A DNA stretch of 64,000 nt from Lentinus brumalis. Lineage: Eukaryota; Basidiomycota; Agaricomycetes; Polyporales; Polyporaceae. The position numbers and the translations under genes are program-made. How positions within the stretch are numbered: the stretch's first letter is position 1; each line of letters opens with the position of its first letter. Below, one piece after another: positions 33,966-44,821 of this stretch. The stretch lies in assembly GCA_001792895.1 (NCBI GenBank), contig MARA01000013.1, positions 248,001 to 312,000 on the forward strand. The letters are read 5' to 3'. The notes beneath the pieces were generated by a model. The model was not told the origin of the DNA. It did no database searches and saw only the letters and a list, made by a program, of their open reading frames with translations.

Positions 33966-35160
33966 CTATGTGCTCCTGGTGCTAGTACCCGCCTGGTCAG
34001 CGCCGTCCAAGGACTCCCGCAAGAGTCCTTTCATGTAGCGCTCGCGCTCGGCATTCTCGCCGATGAAGGAGTAGAGTGCTGTTCCCTTGAGCGAAGTTAC
34101 TTGGAGCTCCCCGTTCTGGAGAAATGAGCATACTCACCTGTTCCCCAAGGAGCTTCACGTTCTCCATTGCATCGCGCACCTATGTAGGTACTGGATAGCA
34201 CCAGTTTTACCTGGTATTCGTGTGGGTCGCTCACCTCGTCAATCAGACTAGCCGGCTCGTTCGCGGCAGGACTATTAGGCTTGAATTCGCGGACGACTTC
34301 CTGCATCTGATCGATTATTTCCTTGAGCTCTTTCAGCTCTTCCTCAATCTGTGAATATCCATGAACAAATCGCCGTGCGAGGGCGACGCGAAAGTGTTGA
34401 TGCAGAACCGACCTCATCTCGTGACATGCGTTTCAAGCGGCGGCTCCCTTCCTCGTATATCGGTGTAGTGCCGAAGGTCATGAATCTCCTGCGAATCAAC
34501 ATACTGCTGTAGATCGGCAATTGCTCGGTGCGTACTTACTCTTTCACGCCATCCGGCGTGAGCCGTATGATGGTCGACTCTTTGTTTCGGTGCAACTTGA
34601 CTTGCTTGTTGTGGCTACGAGCCTGAGTAGGCGAATTATATCAGTAACAGGCGCAAATACACATCCAGGCAGTGTGATATCGAACTCACGAGGTTTGTCA
34701 CTGCTCTGTGCACCCTCTGGCGACATCTGGGGCCCACTTGGAGCCCCTCCTCCAGGATTTGCGTTTCGACTGCAAGTTAGCCCCTGAGATAAGCGACGAC
34801 AGTAGTACAAGCACCGCTCGTACCTCGGTGGACGAGTTCATCGAGCTCGATTACATCGAGCGACTCTCTCGCAATATCCCTGAGGGCCATATGCGTGCCT
34901 AGAAAGTCGGTGTGATAAGTGTTGGTCAGAACTGTCACAGAAGATACTCACGAGTGTCGTAGCTGAGCGGTTTGGGCATCTCGCTGTTGCGGTCAAGAAG
35001 TGCGAGAGCGGAGAGGCCTGGTCGAGCGGGGCGTACCAACCTCCCGCAAGTCAGGCGGCTCGCTTCCCGAGGCATGGTCACCGGACAAGTCCGGGGCCGG
35101 ATCACGATCTGCAGCAAGGCTCGTATTGTTTGAGAAATGAACTTCTCGCATCTGCACCAT
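33966..35160 (-). CDS. Coiled-coil orphan protein
   Basis: The ATG at 35160 (VQMREVHFSNNTSLAADRDP) opens a chain of short exons: MPKPLSYDT, then HMALRDIARESLDVIELDEL, an exon around GLTCSRNANPGGGAPSGPQM, HNKQVKLHRNKESTIIRLTP, YEEGSRRLKRMSRDE, IEEELKELKEIIDQMQEVVR, RDAMENVKLLGEQ and GTALYSFIGENAERERYMKG. The stop is at 33966-33968. The heptad-like pattern in the ELKEL exon predicts a coiled coil. It is divergent from copy C of the tail-anchored family, the same arrangement as the genes at 29502 and 30859. Function unknown. SNARE-like spacing was considered, but no SNARE zero-layer context could be shown. Confidence 0.6.
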
Positions 35161-35391
35161 GCAGCCGTCAGCTTCGGGCGTGACGATCGATGTTCCCACC
35201 GTTGTTTCCGGATCTCTGGTTCCTGGACGCGGAATCGTTCGTGTCTCCGCCGCCGCGCTGGCTGGCAAGCGCAGACACGGCCCGACGTTCGATAGAGACA
35301 CGCAGCATGCCTCAGGGACCTCACGAGCCCGGTTTCAACCCACGGGGTCCGGACGTCCTCAAGCCACACAAATGGACTTGCGACCCCAAGC

Positions 35392-36006
35392 TTGATTCAG
35401 GAACCTTTCCTACATCCGATGCTCGACATCATTGCCTGTCAGGTGGGCATATCAGTGGTACGTCAAGCCAGTATCAAGTTTGCATCGGTATCTCACCTGT
35501 CAACAGAGGGACCCGACGACCAGAGAGGATCTCCTACCAGGGGACGTAGAAGAGACGGGACCTGTACTTCGCGCGCTCTGCTTGAAGGCGCTCTGCTGTA
35601 AGTCTGCCTACTGCAAAACCCATGACATATGACTGAACCCTCCTTGAAGGGTACATCGATCGCCAATGTCTCCACACGAGCTGTGCATACCTCGTTTTTG
35701 TGCAGACAGAGGAAGAGACGCAACCTCGTGTGAGTTATGCACCACACGTCTCTAGTCTGATTGCGCTGACCTGTTTGATAGACTGCCCTTCATCCCGCGC
35801 TTCCCCTCCTCACAGCAAGAGATATAGCGTACGAGCTCAACGAGGAACCTTCTGAAGCCTTGGACGTAGACTTCGCAGCCTTCATGAGCCGAAGTGGGCC
35901 GTACTACAGGGAGAGCCCCCGGTCTCGCATGGGTTGGAGGCTCGCGTTGGGGGCCGTGGTGTTCGTAGGCGTCCTGCTACACATGCTCAGAGCTGTGCTC
36001 CGCTAG
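35392..36006 (+). CDS. Tail-anchored orphan protein, copy C
   Basis: The recognisable exons are one ending LDIIACQ at phase 0, a 30-codon-plus-one-base exon (RDPTTREDLLPGDVEETGPV, then LRALCLKALC), an exon WYIDRQCLHTSCAYLVFVQT, and the last exon starting TALHPALPLLTARDIAYELN and ending in a membrane segment (WRLALGAVVFVGVLLHMLRA) with stop at 36006. Exon lengths and phases match copy A exactly in the third exon, and the HPA...R..A.EL motif matches copy B. The 5' end is not resolved; it must lie after 35160, and an ATG at 35307 is in a frame that would need one more intron. Confidence 0.65.
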
Positions 36007-36529
36007 CATCCTTGTGTACATACCTTGACGTACCGTACCGATGTTCTGCTACATACAGCCTTCCGCTGATCAGCGAATGCATGGAGATGAAGGCGCGAGC
36101 GGTCACCGTCAATTCGCACCTCCTTGCGAAGTCTTTTCGATAGTACCGCAAATCGATTGGATTCTCGAAACGAGAGAACCAGGATGGATGTCTCCAGATG
36201 AGCACGGCGCAATGGGCGGCGGGGACGGACAGGGACGGACGCAATCCGAATCGCAAGCACTCCAGGGCCGCGGCATTTTCGGGCCGCCCGGCTGTCTCGG
36301 GTGCGGTCATTGCGGTGCTGTCGCCATGCGGGTCGGTCTCATCTTCAACTTCGAGATTGAATCTGCTGCCAATCACATCGGCTTCTTACGACCGCCCAGG
36401 TCTCGACTTCAGCATCCTGAACGTCCGGTCCTCAGGCCTCAGGCCTCAGTAACGACCGGCGAATCAACTGGTATGTACGAGTACATACCATCATACGCAG
36501 CACCGCCCTCCCTTAGGTCCCGATGAAGG

Positions 36530-37610
36530 CGCGCGGCATCTACGCTTCACCGCAGCGTCGGTGAACAGAGAGATGGTGTCTTCCCGGCTTGTATACCGGT
36601 GATAGCCTTGGCCACTGCGGCCCGAGTCAAGGTGACTGGAATCGGGGCTGGAACATATGCCCGAGCGGCAACACCACGTTCCGAAATCCGGGTCACGATG
36701 GTAAGTGAAGGTGTGAGATGCCACTGATTGCGCTCACAAGGACTTCAAGGCAGCTGTGTCCAGGCCTTCCGATATCTTCGTCTGCACCGAGAACAAGCGC
36801 GTCCGACTCAGTGCTTATATATGTCTTGACCGAGGCCGCCGGCCCTACTACGGCACGCCTGCACTCAGACCCTCGCCGACTCCTGGTATACGCTCAGGCT
36901 ATTGTCGCGCCCCTCTTGTGTGGTATATGGACGACCACTTGTGAGTACTCCCGCAAAGCGTTTTGCGGGAAGATCTCTGATAAGCCTGAGCTTCCAGCAT
37001 TCTTCGCTTTTCCGCTCTGGCGGGTCTCTGTGTGGAACCCGTTGCTCGCCAGGCTCAGGCTCCTGATGATACGGTCGAGGACACCACCTGGAAGTCTGTT
37101 CGCCTGGTAGTGCTTGAGGGTCGTTACTCTGAACGATGTGAGCTTTGCTACATCTTTCGCAGGCACCTCTTCGCTAACTCCACGCTTTAAGATGTGTTGT
37201 TAGCCTACGAGTTCCAAGAACCCACCTCTGAAGATGTTCCCTCCTCGTCATCGGCTGATCCTGCGGTCAAGCTCCCCCCTCTCGTCCTCCAGTGGTTCTC
37301 CAACGACTGGACCATCCAGATATATTCTGAGGTGCGTTACACAGTTGACACGTTACAATCATATCGCTGCATCTGCTGGTAACAGCGATATCGTCTCGTA
37401 CACTGGCATGGCGCGCGAGGGATCGGCGACTTCAAGGTGTACCTCGGCGACGAGGATGATGCCAGGAAGTTCACGAGAGTGTTCATGACAGGCCGAGACA
37501 GAGAGTCTCAACTGGCGCAGCGCGAAGCGGACAGACTGCAGGGGTCCCAGGCTACCATTTTCAATGTCGTCAGGAGCGGTCACGTCCAATCTGACAACAA
37601 TGAGGCCTAG
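36530..37610 (+). CDS. Orphan multi-exon protein
   Basis: The exons join smoothly: IALATAARVKVTGIGAGTYA, then RSEIRVTM, intron, DFKAAVSRPSDIFVCTENKR, VRLSAYICLDRGRRPYYGTP, WYMDDHF, intron, ILRFSALAGLCVEPVARQAQ, VRLVVLEGRYSERY, intron, VLLAYEFQEPTSEDVPSSSS, LVLQWFSNDWTIQIYSE, intron, and RYRLVHWHGARGIGDFKVYL, with a charged tail. The stop is at 37608-37610. The start is not fixed. It is a soluble, mixed alpha/beta-looking protein without a family I can name. It follows copy C on the same strand. Confidence 0.6.
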
Positions 37611-38907
37611 GATCGCGTTTACCTATCATTGCTGACACTGATCAATATCTTCCATCTGCTCGAAACATATTCGTCGTACCACATGTACTGAACTCGACCG
37701 GTCAAATAGTGATAGATACATGTACTACAGCCTAGGCTCGCCTGCGAGCCTCCTGAGCGAGTCTGTCAATCCTCGTACCCGAGCTAGAAGACTTCAAGAG
37801 CGCGACTCAAGTCAATCTCTCGAGTGATCGACGCAGCGGCTGAGATAAATGATACTGCCCTTCTTACATCGTGCACTATATCTGACCCCGTTTTGCGCGT
37901 AACAGTAGGACGGCAGTGACAAGCAAGTGTCAAGGCGAGGGTACCGGCCCCTGACGAGGACTTCCGAGCCAGTAGCGGAAAGAGGTACGCCGCTACTCAC
38001 CTTGAGTCGAATTCTGGGATCTCCTCCCTCGACTAAGCATGCATCCTAGTCTTCGCGCTCCACTCGTCAGGATATACACCGACAACCGTGTAAACACCAA
38101 CGTCGTACTTCCTGACGTTTGTGCACCGTCTTCGTGGCCTCCGAACACGCCGGTAGACCTGTGGAAGACACGCCGCGAGCGATCCATTCTCGCCCGCCAC
38201 AGTCACACGGGGCCATCATCTTGATTCCTGTGAGTAGCGAGAGCGCAGTCGCACGGCATTGTCCTGAAGCGCGGGCCTAGTAATTTTATCCAACATCCAG
38301 CACGCGCTACCAGATGCGCCTTATCTAGGCGGTCGTTCCTGCACCGGCGCGGCCGCTTCCTCTAGTCAAAGGAGTGGTTCGAGTCGGAGATTGCTCCCAG
38401 GTGACCGGCAGGAAGACATGCTCCCAGGCCCACGTTCGTAAAAGGTCGGCTTGGTTCTGTCCAGCCCCAGTCAAACGACGTCGAACACAATCAGCGAACT
38501 AATTCAGTAAGCGTACGAACTGTTTTTGCACTGCAAAGTCTCGGTGACTTCAGCCCAACTCACGGCATGCCGTTCGTGTTGCGAGCCGTTACTCACGTAC
38601 GTCGAGCCGTTACTCACACATACGTCAACGCGGTTGCCCTAACCTCGTCGCGTGAGTACTTCAACGATCCCCGCCGTCACACCAACACTGTGTGGATCTT
38701 GGTGGCAGTTCTCGTCTCCCGAGTTCTGCCACGAAGGCTCGCCTGAGCTGATACGCATCGCAACGAAGTACGGAGACGACGTGATATTCGGATAATACAT
38801 GCACAAGGAAAGGACTAGATACATAATGGACAGCATGGACGGCATAGGAATCCAAGAACAAGGACAGACTGGGCAGCATGGACGACATAGGAAGTTGATA
38901 CAGCGGA
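37611..38907. other. Intergenic, nothing recognised
   Basis: Only short frames without splice support are present. ACGTACGTCGAGCCGTTACTC-like text repeats once near 38580-38630 (GAGCCGTTACTCAC twice), too short to interpret. Confidence 0.4.
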
Positions 38908-39498
38908 CTATGTAGTAGTAGAGGCATTCTTCGTCGGGTCATAGGTGCGAATGACATCTTTCGTGAGACGGCAACTCTGTACCTGCGTGCTGTACACGAG
39001 CTTCTTGAACTCCCGGTACTTTCCCTTGGTCTGCGGTCGGATGCGAGGGGGAGGGCCGTGGCCCCGGCGGGAGCCATGTTCATGGTAATGCAAAGTGGCA
39101 CCGGGCGTGCTCGGCTTGAGCGTCACCTTATGGTGCCACGGAATCGGCTTCGCCGCAAGCATAGCCTCGTTCATGAAGTATAAGGTCTCCACGTTGGGAT
39201 CATCTGGGAGCATGTCCGAGTTCGGGAGGTCCGTGGGGGCCCCATCAACGTCCATGAACTGCGGCCCGTCGTCCTCGACCGTGATCAGATGCAGCGATGG
39301 ACTGTGAGTCGTCCAGTGGGCGGGCATCTCACCCGCTCGAGGACAAACACCCACCTGTATCACCGCCGCGGAAATCCCGTAGGTGACGGTGATATGCCCT
39401 ATACGCTGCAAGACGCCCTGGACCGCCCAGGCATAATAGAGGTAGATGTCCGCGGACATCTGATCCTTGAAGAGGGCCGAAGCCCCCCCGAGGAGCAT
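38908..39498 (-). CDS. Orphan protein of about 196 residues
   Basis: One uninterrupted frame from an ATG at 39498 (LLGGASALFKDQMSADIYLY) through SLHLITVEDDGPQFMDVDGA and DPNVETLYFMNEAMLAAKPI to KYREFKKLVYSTQVQSCRLT, with stop at 38908-38910. A possible intron around 39310-39355 would break the frame, so it was left unspliced. The protein is acidic in the middle and basic at the end. No signal peptide, membrane segment or known motif is seen. Upstream exons are possible. Confidence 0.5.
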   Translation of the reverse strand: MLLGGASALFKDQMSADIYLYYAWAVQGVLQRIGHITVTYGISAAVIQVGVCPRAGEMPAHWTTHSPSLHLITVEDDGPQFMDVDGAPTDLPNSDMLPDDPNVETLYFMNEAMLAAKPIPWHHKVTLKPSTPGATLHYHEHGSRRGHGPPPRIRPQTKGKYREFKKLVYSTQVQSCRLTKDVIRTYDPTKNASTTT

Positions 39499-40702
39499 AC
39501 TTTCTATGGGACCGAAGGTCAGATGTCATCCGAAGGAAGGACACAAGAGAATTGCTCGTACTTCGAGGTGTCATGTCCATGATGCGCGAAGGTGGGAGGC
39601 ACAGGAATACGAACTGCCAGGGGCTCGGGTGTGCTAGCGTAAGAGAGGTCTCAGAGACTCTTCCGAGACAGAGATGACTCTACTCACCAGAGTCCGATGC
39701 AGGAGGAGTTGCGTTCTCTCAGGCTCACTGACGGCAGTACTTAAAACCCTGCGTCCATAAAACTGGTTGATATCAGCATCATGGTCAAAGGATGGATGTT
39801 CTCGTTCGAATTGACAAAGCAGTGAATATAATTGAAGGGAAGATGCTTGAGGCCTCTCCTAAGACTCGGACACAGCCACACTCAACGCTATTGTAGTCAG
39901 TATACGACCTCACGGGTCCATTCGGGGGATCCAGAAAGTCGATTGCACACGACGTGCACCCGCCAGAAAACCGGCCGATGAAAGGGATGTGATAGTCCAG
40001 GCTGGGCTAACCTTTCACCGTTTCGGGGCCTAAGCGCTCGCGAAAACAAAGGAAAGCGCCTGGACGACACATCCCTTTCACCGACGGTGCACGTCGCGTT
40101 GAGGGACCACTGAGTCATTCGAACAATGCGCTGCAGCGACATGCACCGACCAAATTACCACTTCGCAAGAGCTCCACGCGAGACATCGTAGGACTTTGTC
40201 GATGCGTTTGCGATTCGTTCACTTCACAACCTCGCTGAAAGGGCTTGGTGACATATTCCGCTCAACTCCGCCAATCATCCCAGAGCTACATAGACCGTCC
40301 GCACGAATTCATTGTGGCGCAGTCTCAAAAGGGTAAGATGAGCCCTTGGAGCCGGATTCAATCGGACGTAATTAGCCATGTTTCACGAACTTCCTTCTGC
40401 ATCGGCGTATAGTTTCCACCAGGTGCAACCTCACTGTTGTTCTCCTTCAGACTACAAAGGTGTATCCGCCCGATGCCACATCTCCTTCTGTGAAGAGAGC
40501 GGTCCTTCGCGCATGAGGACAATTTTCCTCCAAAGCTGCTTCGTTCGCCTTCTTCCTTTCTCACCATTATTCTAGGTCCGGAATGCGGCACGCATTGTGC
40601 GGCGATAACCGAGGGCAGACAAAGCAGGTACACGCGTCAGTATGTATATAATGCCGATACGTTCAGTCTAACATCTTAGTGTTCTAGCTCCACCCTTGCA
40701 TC
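39499..40702. other. Intergenic with a strong hairpin
   Basis: No gene is seen. An inverted repeat (see 39979-40081) is the only notable structure. The last part should hold the promoter of the gene starting at 40703. Confidence 0.45.
39979..40081. repeat. Inverted repeat able to form a hairpin
   Basis: The left arm at about 39979-40001 (TGAAAGGGATGTG, ATA, GTCCAGG) pairs with the right arm at about 40059-40081 (CCTGGAC, GA, CACATCCCTTTCA), broken only by a small internal bulge. The loop is 57 bases. It may be a tiny foldback element or an RNA hairpin; no target duplication was found. Confidence 0.55.
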
Positions 40703-41849
40703 ATGAACCGCCTCAGCAAGCACAACGCACCGAGCCTCAGCGACCTGCGATCGCATTCCTTGGGGACCGAATGGTCACAGGTACGCCCTATGTTTGCTGT
40801 TTGTTGCATAGAATCGCCAATCAGATGCTTTCATGGCTAGCGTTCCCAGGTTCCTTCCAAGAGGGCGCTGCCCTATGGCTTTTCCGATGACACGGATGCT
40901 GCCAAAGGGAAGCATCGCAGGAGCTCCTCCTGCCCGTCTGCTGCGCTTTCTCCGGTCACCTCAGCCGTGTTCGGACCTCCTTCCCCTATCCATGACGCGT
41001 CGATCCCCGCTACCCTCGCCCCAGTGATGTCCAACCCATCGGTCACCGATGCCTCCACCTCCACCTCCTCCTCGGTGCCGTCGCTCTCCGCCGTCGTTGC
41101 GGCCTCGATCTCCGCATCCCGCCAATCCGGCACGGTCCTCACAGTGCGTAAGCTATATGAAGACATAGTCCACGCTCGGTACCCCCACCACCAGCCCGCC
41201 AACGACTTCGAGCTTTATGCGCTGGGCTGTAATGACTACAGCTATATTGCGCCGGGGCAGTTGTCCGCACACCTGGCGCAGGAGTGGTCCTACTTCGTCA
41301 CGATGAAGGCGAATGATTCTGACGTCGCCATGGCCTCCATCACCACTCTTCTGGGGAAGCGTGCCGAGATTACTGGGGTAAGTCATTACGTCGTGACATC
41401 GCCGTATTACCTCGTGGCTTACTCTACATCATCTTTAGGTGAAACCGCTTCCGGCGGACCCCGAGGTCACGATCATTCCCATCCCCCAGAGCCCGTATGC
41501 GCTCCGCATGTGGCCCGGCTCGCGTTCTCGTCGGGAGTACTGCATCGACTTCGTATACGCTGCTGACCTCGACAAGTCTCTCAACGTGCCTCAAGGTTAC
41601 AGCCTCTCCGTCCACATTCCCAATCCATCGTTTCCTTGGCTGGGCGTCGGAGTCCAAGACTTGCAGTCGTTTGAGGAAAACTGCGGAGTCCTCGAGAAGG
41701 ATCTGAAAGAGGGAGGTGAGAAGTTTATTGTGCGGGATGGAGTGAATTGCTTGCTGGTGTATGCAACGGAAGAGGACTCCGATGACAGGCAGATGTGGTT
41801 CAAAGTCCCGGTTCGACCCGTTCAAGTTCGGAAGGACGGTAACGAGTAG
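40703..41849 (+). CDS. Orphan protein, short paralog
   Basis: Exon 1 is 40703-40780 (MNRLSKHNAPSLSDLRSHSL). Exon 2 starts at 40841 or 40850 and ends at 41377. Exon 3 is 41439-41849. A serine/threonine-rich linker precedes TVLTVRKLYEDIVHARYPHH, then NDFELYALGCNDYSYIAPGQ and ASITTLLGKRAEITG. Exon 3 has PIPQSPYALRMWPGSRSRRE, YCIDFVYAADLD and EKFIVRDGVNCLLVYATEED. Exons 2 and 3 align with the gene at 13965-15738 (NDF-L-ALG, PIP-SPY-R-PGS-R-EYC-DFV, EKF-RDG-CLL), and the intron after ITG/VTG is at the same place. It lacks the upstream exons of that gene. Likely soluble; function unknown. Confidence 0.75.
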
Positions 41850-42574
41850 TCATATATTCGCAGTACTTCAAGTTCCAATGTCTCATGTATTTCGGAATCA
41901 GTTCGTCTTCGAATATGTATGCGTATTGCACAGACAGAAGCTTCATCAAGCTTTCGACTGTAGGTAGGGCGCTAAGTCGATGTACCCCCGTCAGTGTAAG
42001 CGCCCAGTGCTGCTGGTTCCTCCCCCACTAGTGTCAGTCCTGAACGAGAAACGACAGTCTGTGTTAAGCATGCCTCTACAGGTTCGTATCCTTGATCGGT
42101 CGCCGGGTTGCTCACTCAAAAGCTCGCTCACTGGCCTTCCCCAGACTTGATGGACCCAGGCCTCCGGACGCGTACCACATCGGCGAGCGGGCCTCCAGAT
42201 GGCGGTATATGTATAGGAGCCCCGGAGCGTATTGCCGGCTATGTGGAGGTCTGTCAAGACTGTTGGTGGCTAGGCTGCCATTGAAGAGGAGGCGTGGGTG
42301 GACAAGGCACCTCAACGTGAGTTTCTCAACTTTCATGTCGACTTCTTACCGCGTGCGCCAAGCCTAGTCAGCTTGGTGAACCTAGTCTAGACTGCTGCGA
42401 AACAACATCATCGCTGACCTCCAAACACCTCGAAGTACGGTGCCGAGGGCGAGGGCATGCATTCAGTCGGTTGGTTAGAGCACTACATGCTCGAAGCGCA
42501 AACTTTCGCAGCGCGACGGACGGCCGGCTAATGATGTTGCGATCACCTGGCCCTCTTGTCACTATGCTCGCTAG
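41850..42574. other. Intergenic, nothing recognised
   Basis: Frames on both strands are short. A stretch near 42465-42480 (GTTGGTTAGAGCAC) resembles a tRNA D-arm but has no matching T-arm or acceptor stem. Confidence 0.4.
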
Positions 42575-44193
42575 ATGACTGCCAAGCCCTCCAAGGATGA
42601 GGTAAACATGCACGGACCAAGACAATCAGACGAGGCATCAGGCGGGTCCGCGGCCAACCCTGCTCGTTCGACGACCGGCGACGCAGGACGCGCGTGGAAT
42701 ATACCGCTCGTGGGCAGACGCAAGGGTGTGGCAAGCTTGAGTTACGGGACAGGTGAGTAGGGAATATGCTAACTGTTGTAACGTTGCTTCCCCTATCTCA
42801 CGATCGACAGCGCATGCATGGCGATTCAGTATTCATGACCGAGCGCCGGGTCTTCCTCCGCGCGTATTCGGCGCTGCAGCTGCCCTCTTGCGTCCAGGTC
42901 GGCATGGGAGCCGAATCGTCGCTCGCTAGCGCGATTTGGGAGACCAGTAGGAACGTATGTATTCCGAGATCTAGTGAAAGACCGGGTTGCTTGCGCACGT
43001 ACCGCAACAAATGACCACGTTTCTGCGCCTCAGGGATCCAGACTGTCTCATATCTTTGCAGACACGAAGACACGCCCTTCTCGCACCCCGAACATGCTCA
43101 GCCGTAACCAGAGCGGCACCCGTCCACGAAGGTATAAATGTGTATGCTAGCCGATTGCTCTCTGTCCCCACTGTAACTGACACAGCATGATTGAACCCGA
43201 TGGCCCTGTGACGTTTCGTGTCGAAGAGACTCCGTTTCCTGCCCTTATCCTTGACGGAGATCAAGACATTCGATTGGAGTCCCATTCGGTAGTCCTTCGG
43301 CATCGTCACATCAGACAGCAGTACTCCGTCATCTCCGAGTATGTTGGACCTTTCTCCCATATATCTGGCTGTGTCGCTAAGAGTGTCGCCAGAGTTCCTC
43401 CTGCGGGTGAACCGGCGCCCCAATCCAGACGACTTACTCGCGGAGAGCCTGTCGTTGTTCCTGTGAGTACTCGATACCCTCGTCTATGCCTCGTACGCTC
43501 ATATTCCAATCGTGCAGCATGCTGGACGCCTGCGAGGCGGGTCTCCCCATCCCGCCGTCCAGGACAGGCCTTTGAAAAGCTCAATCGCCGGCCCCGTTCG
43601 TCAAGCTGCCTCTACTAATCATCAACCGGCCGCCGAACCGTCAGTGTCGCAGGCGCCCGTTGCACCGCCGGGCGTGACCATCAACATTGGCTCTGCTGAG
43701 GTCCGCATGCAGGGCCAGCAGCCTACGCCTGATGATGGGATCTTGCGAGCTCTTCCAGGACAGCCAAGGTTCGTTCATTCGCTAGTGATGCCCTCGATTT
43801 CGCGTCGCTCAGTGTCTCTGGGGCAGTTGCGTTCCTCCCGTTGAACGGCATGAGCATATGATACGCGGTCTCAAAGACAAGACTGTGTGGTTCTCATCTC
43901 GTGGGGACCAGCTACTGACAGCTCCTCTGGCTGTACCGTCACCTCAGCTTCGCCATGGGGACCTTTTCGTACACGTGGCCACCGGGAACAGGAAGCAAGT
44001 GTGGTTGTGGAACACCGACCGGTGGGTCCCCATCCAGTTGCATGACCCGCATCCCTACCTGCGCGGTTACGTCCTCAATATCCTCGCGAACGGAGAGCCG
44101 TCGTGGGTCACCACAGATACCATTCGCACTTATATGAGTCGTATCAAGAAGCGGGAGCGGGAGCGGAGCGGAAAGTCTGTGGCTCTAGAGTGA
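42575..44193 (+). CDS. Orphan multi-exon protein
   Basis: Exons with good splice sites give RMHGDSVFMTERRVFLRAYS, then SLASAIWETSRN, GSRLSHIFADTKTRPSRTPN, MIEPDGPVTFRVEETPFPAL, ILDGDQDIRLESHSVVLRHR, a glycine/proline/glutamine-rich part (QAPVAPPGVTINIGSAEVRM), and a last exon IRGLKDKTVWFSSRGDQLLT, LFVHVATGNRKQVWLWNTDR, HPYLRGYVLNILANGEPSWV with a basic tail. The stop is at 44193. An ATG at 42575 opens a frame that does not splice in phase to the second exon, so the true start is open. No family is recognised. Confidence 0.6.
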
Positions 44194-44453
44194 TAGGTCT
44201 CCATTGCACTCTGGTGCCCTTGTCTGTATTCATTCTGCTTCGACATATGTATGTTTTTACTCGATGCGTGAAAGGCTAGCTCCTCTGCATGCGTTTCATT
44301 TCGTTATTCGTTTGGCATACTACTGGCTCTCGTAGACTACCTTCTCTCGTTGGTCCATCTGACCCGACAAGCTCTGCAGGCCGCACCGAGATCGTACGCA
44401 ATCTGTAGCGCTCATCGCACAAGCGTTCTGGCGGCGCTGCTTGATGGTTCCAT

Positions 44454-44780
44454 TCACATGGGGTGCTTGCGCTCGTCATAAGCTGTCCTCCTCGTCAGGA
44501 ACTTGCCGGGGTGTGAGGGAGTCACTCCCTTCATCGTAATCGGGCTTGCGTCGTGTGCTGCATATATGACATCCGATTTGTCAAGAAGTACTCCAGTGGG
44601 CGGCGACTCCGAGTCGCCGGTGTAATCAAGGACTTGGGGATGACTCTGGTTCAAACCCTCAGCCTGGACCTGGCCGAGTATGTCATTAGTCGATCCTTCC
44701 GCATTCATACTCTGCCTGCTCTTCCAGTTTTCCTGGCTGTATGTACGTCAACCAGAGGTTTGCCACAGCGGTTGTGCTTG
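44454..44780 (-). CDS. Small orphan protein, uncertain
   Basis: The minus strand reads WKSRQSMNAEGSTNDILGQV, then QAEGLNQSHPQVLDYTGDSE, SPPTGVLLDKSDVIYAAHDA and a stop at 44454-44456. It looks like a disordered, soluble protein. The 5' end could be an ATG near 44708 or an upstream exon. The plus strand over the same bases also has an open frame (44553-44825) but with less natural composition. Confidence 0.4.
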
Positions 44781-44821
44781 TCTACTGACAGTCGAGCGCT
44801 CAAACGCGGCCAATCCCGAAC

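Noticed and set aside
33966..35160. SNARE identity for the coiled-coil gene
   Set aside because: Heptads are present, but no SNARE-motif zero layer or C-terminal anchor was found.
42455..42540. tRNA-like D-arm text (GTTGGTTAGAGCAC)
   Set aside because: No T-arm with a TTC loop and no acceptor stem could be paired around it.
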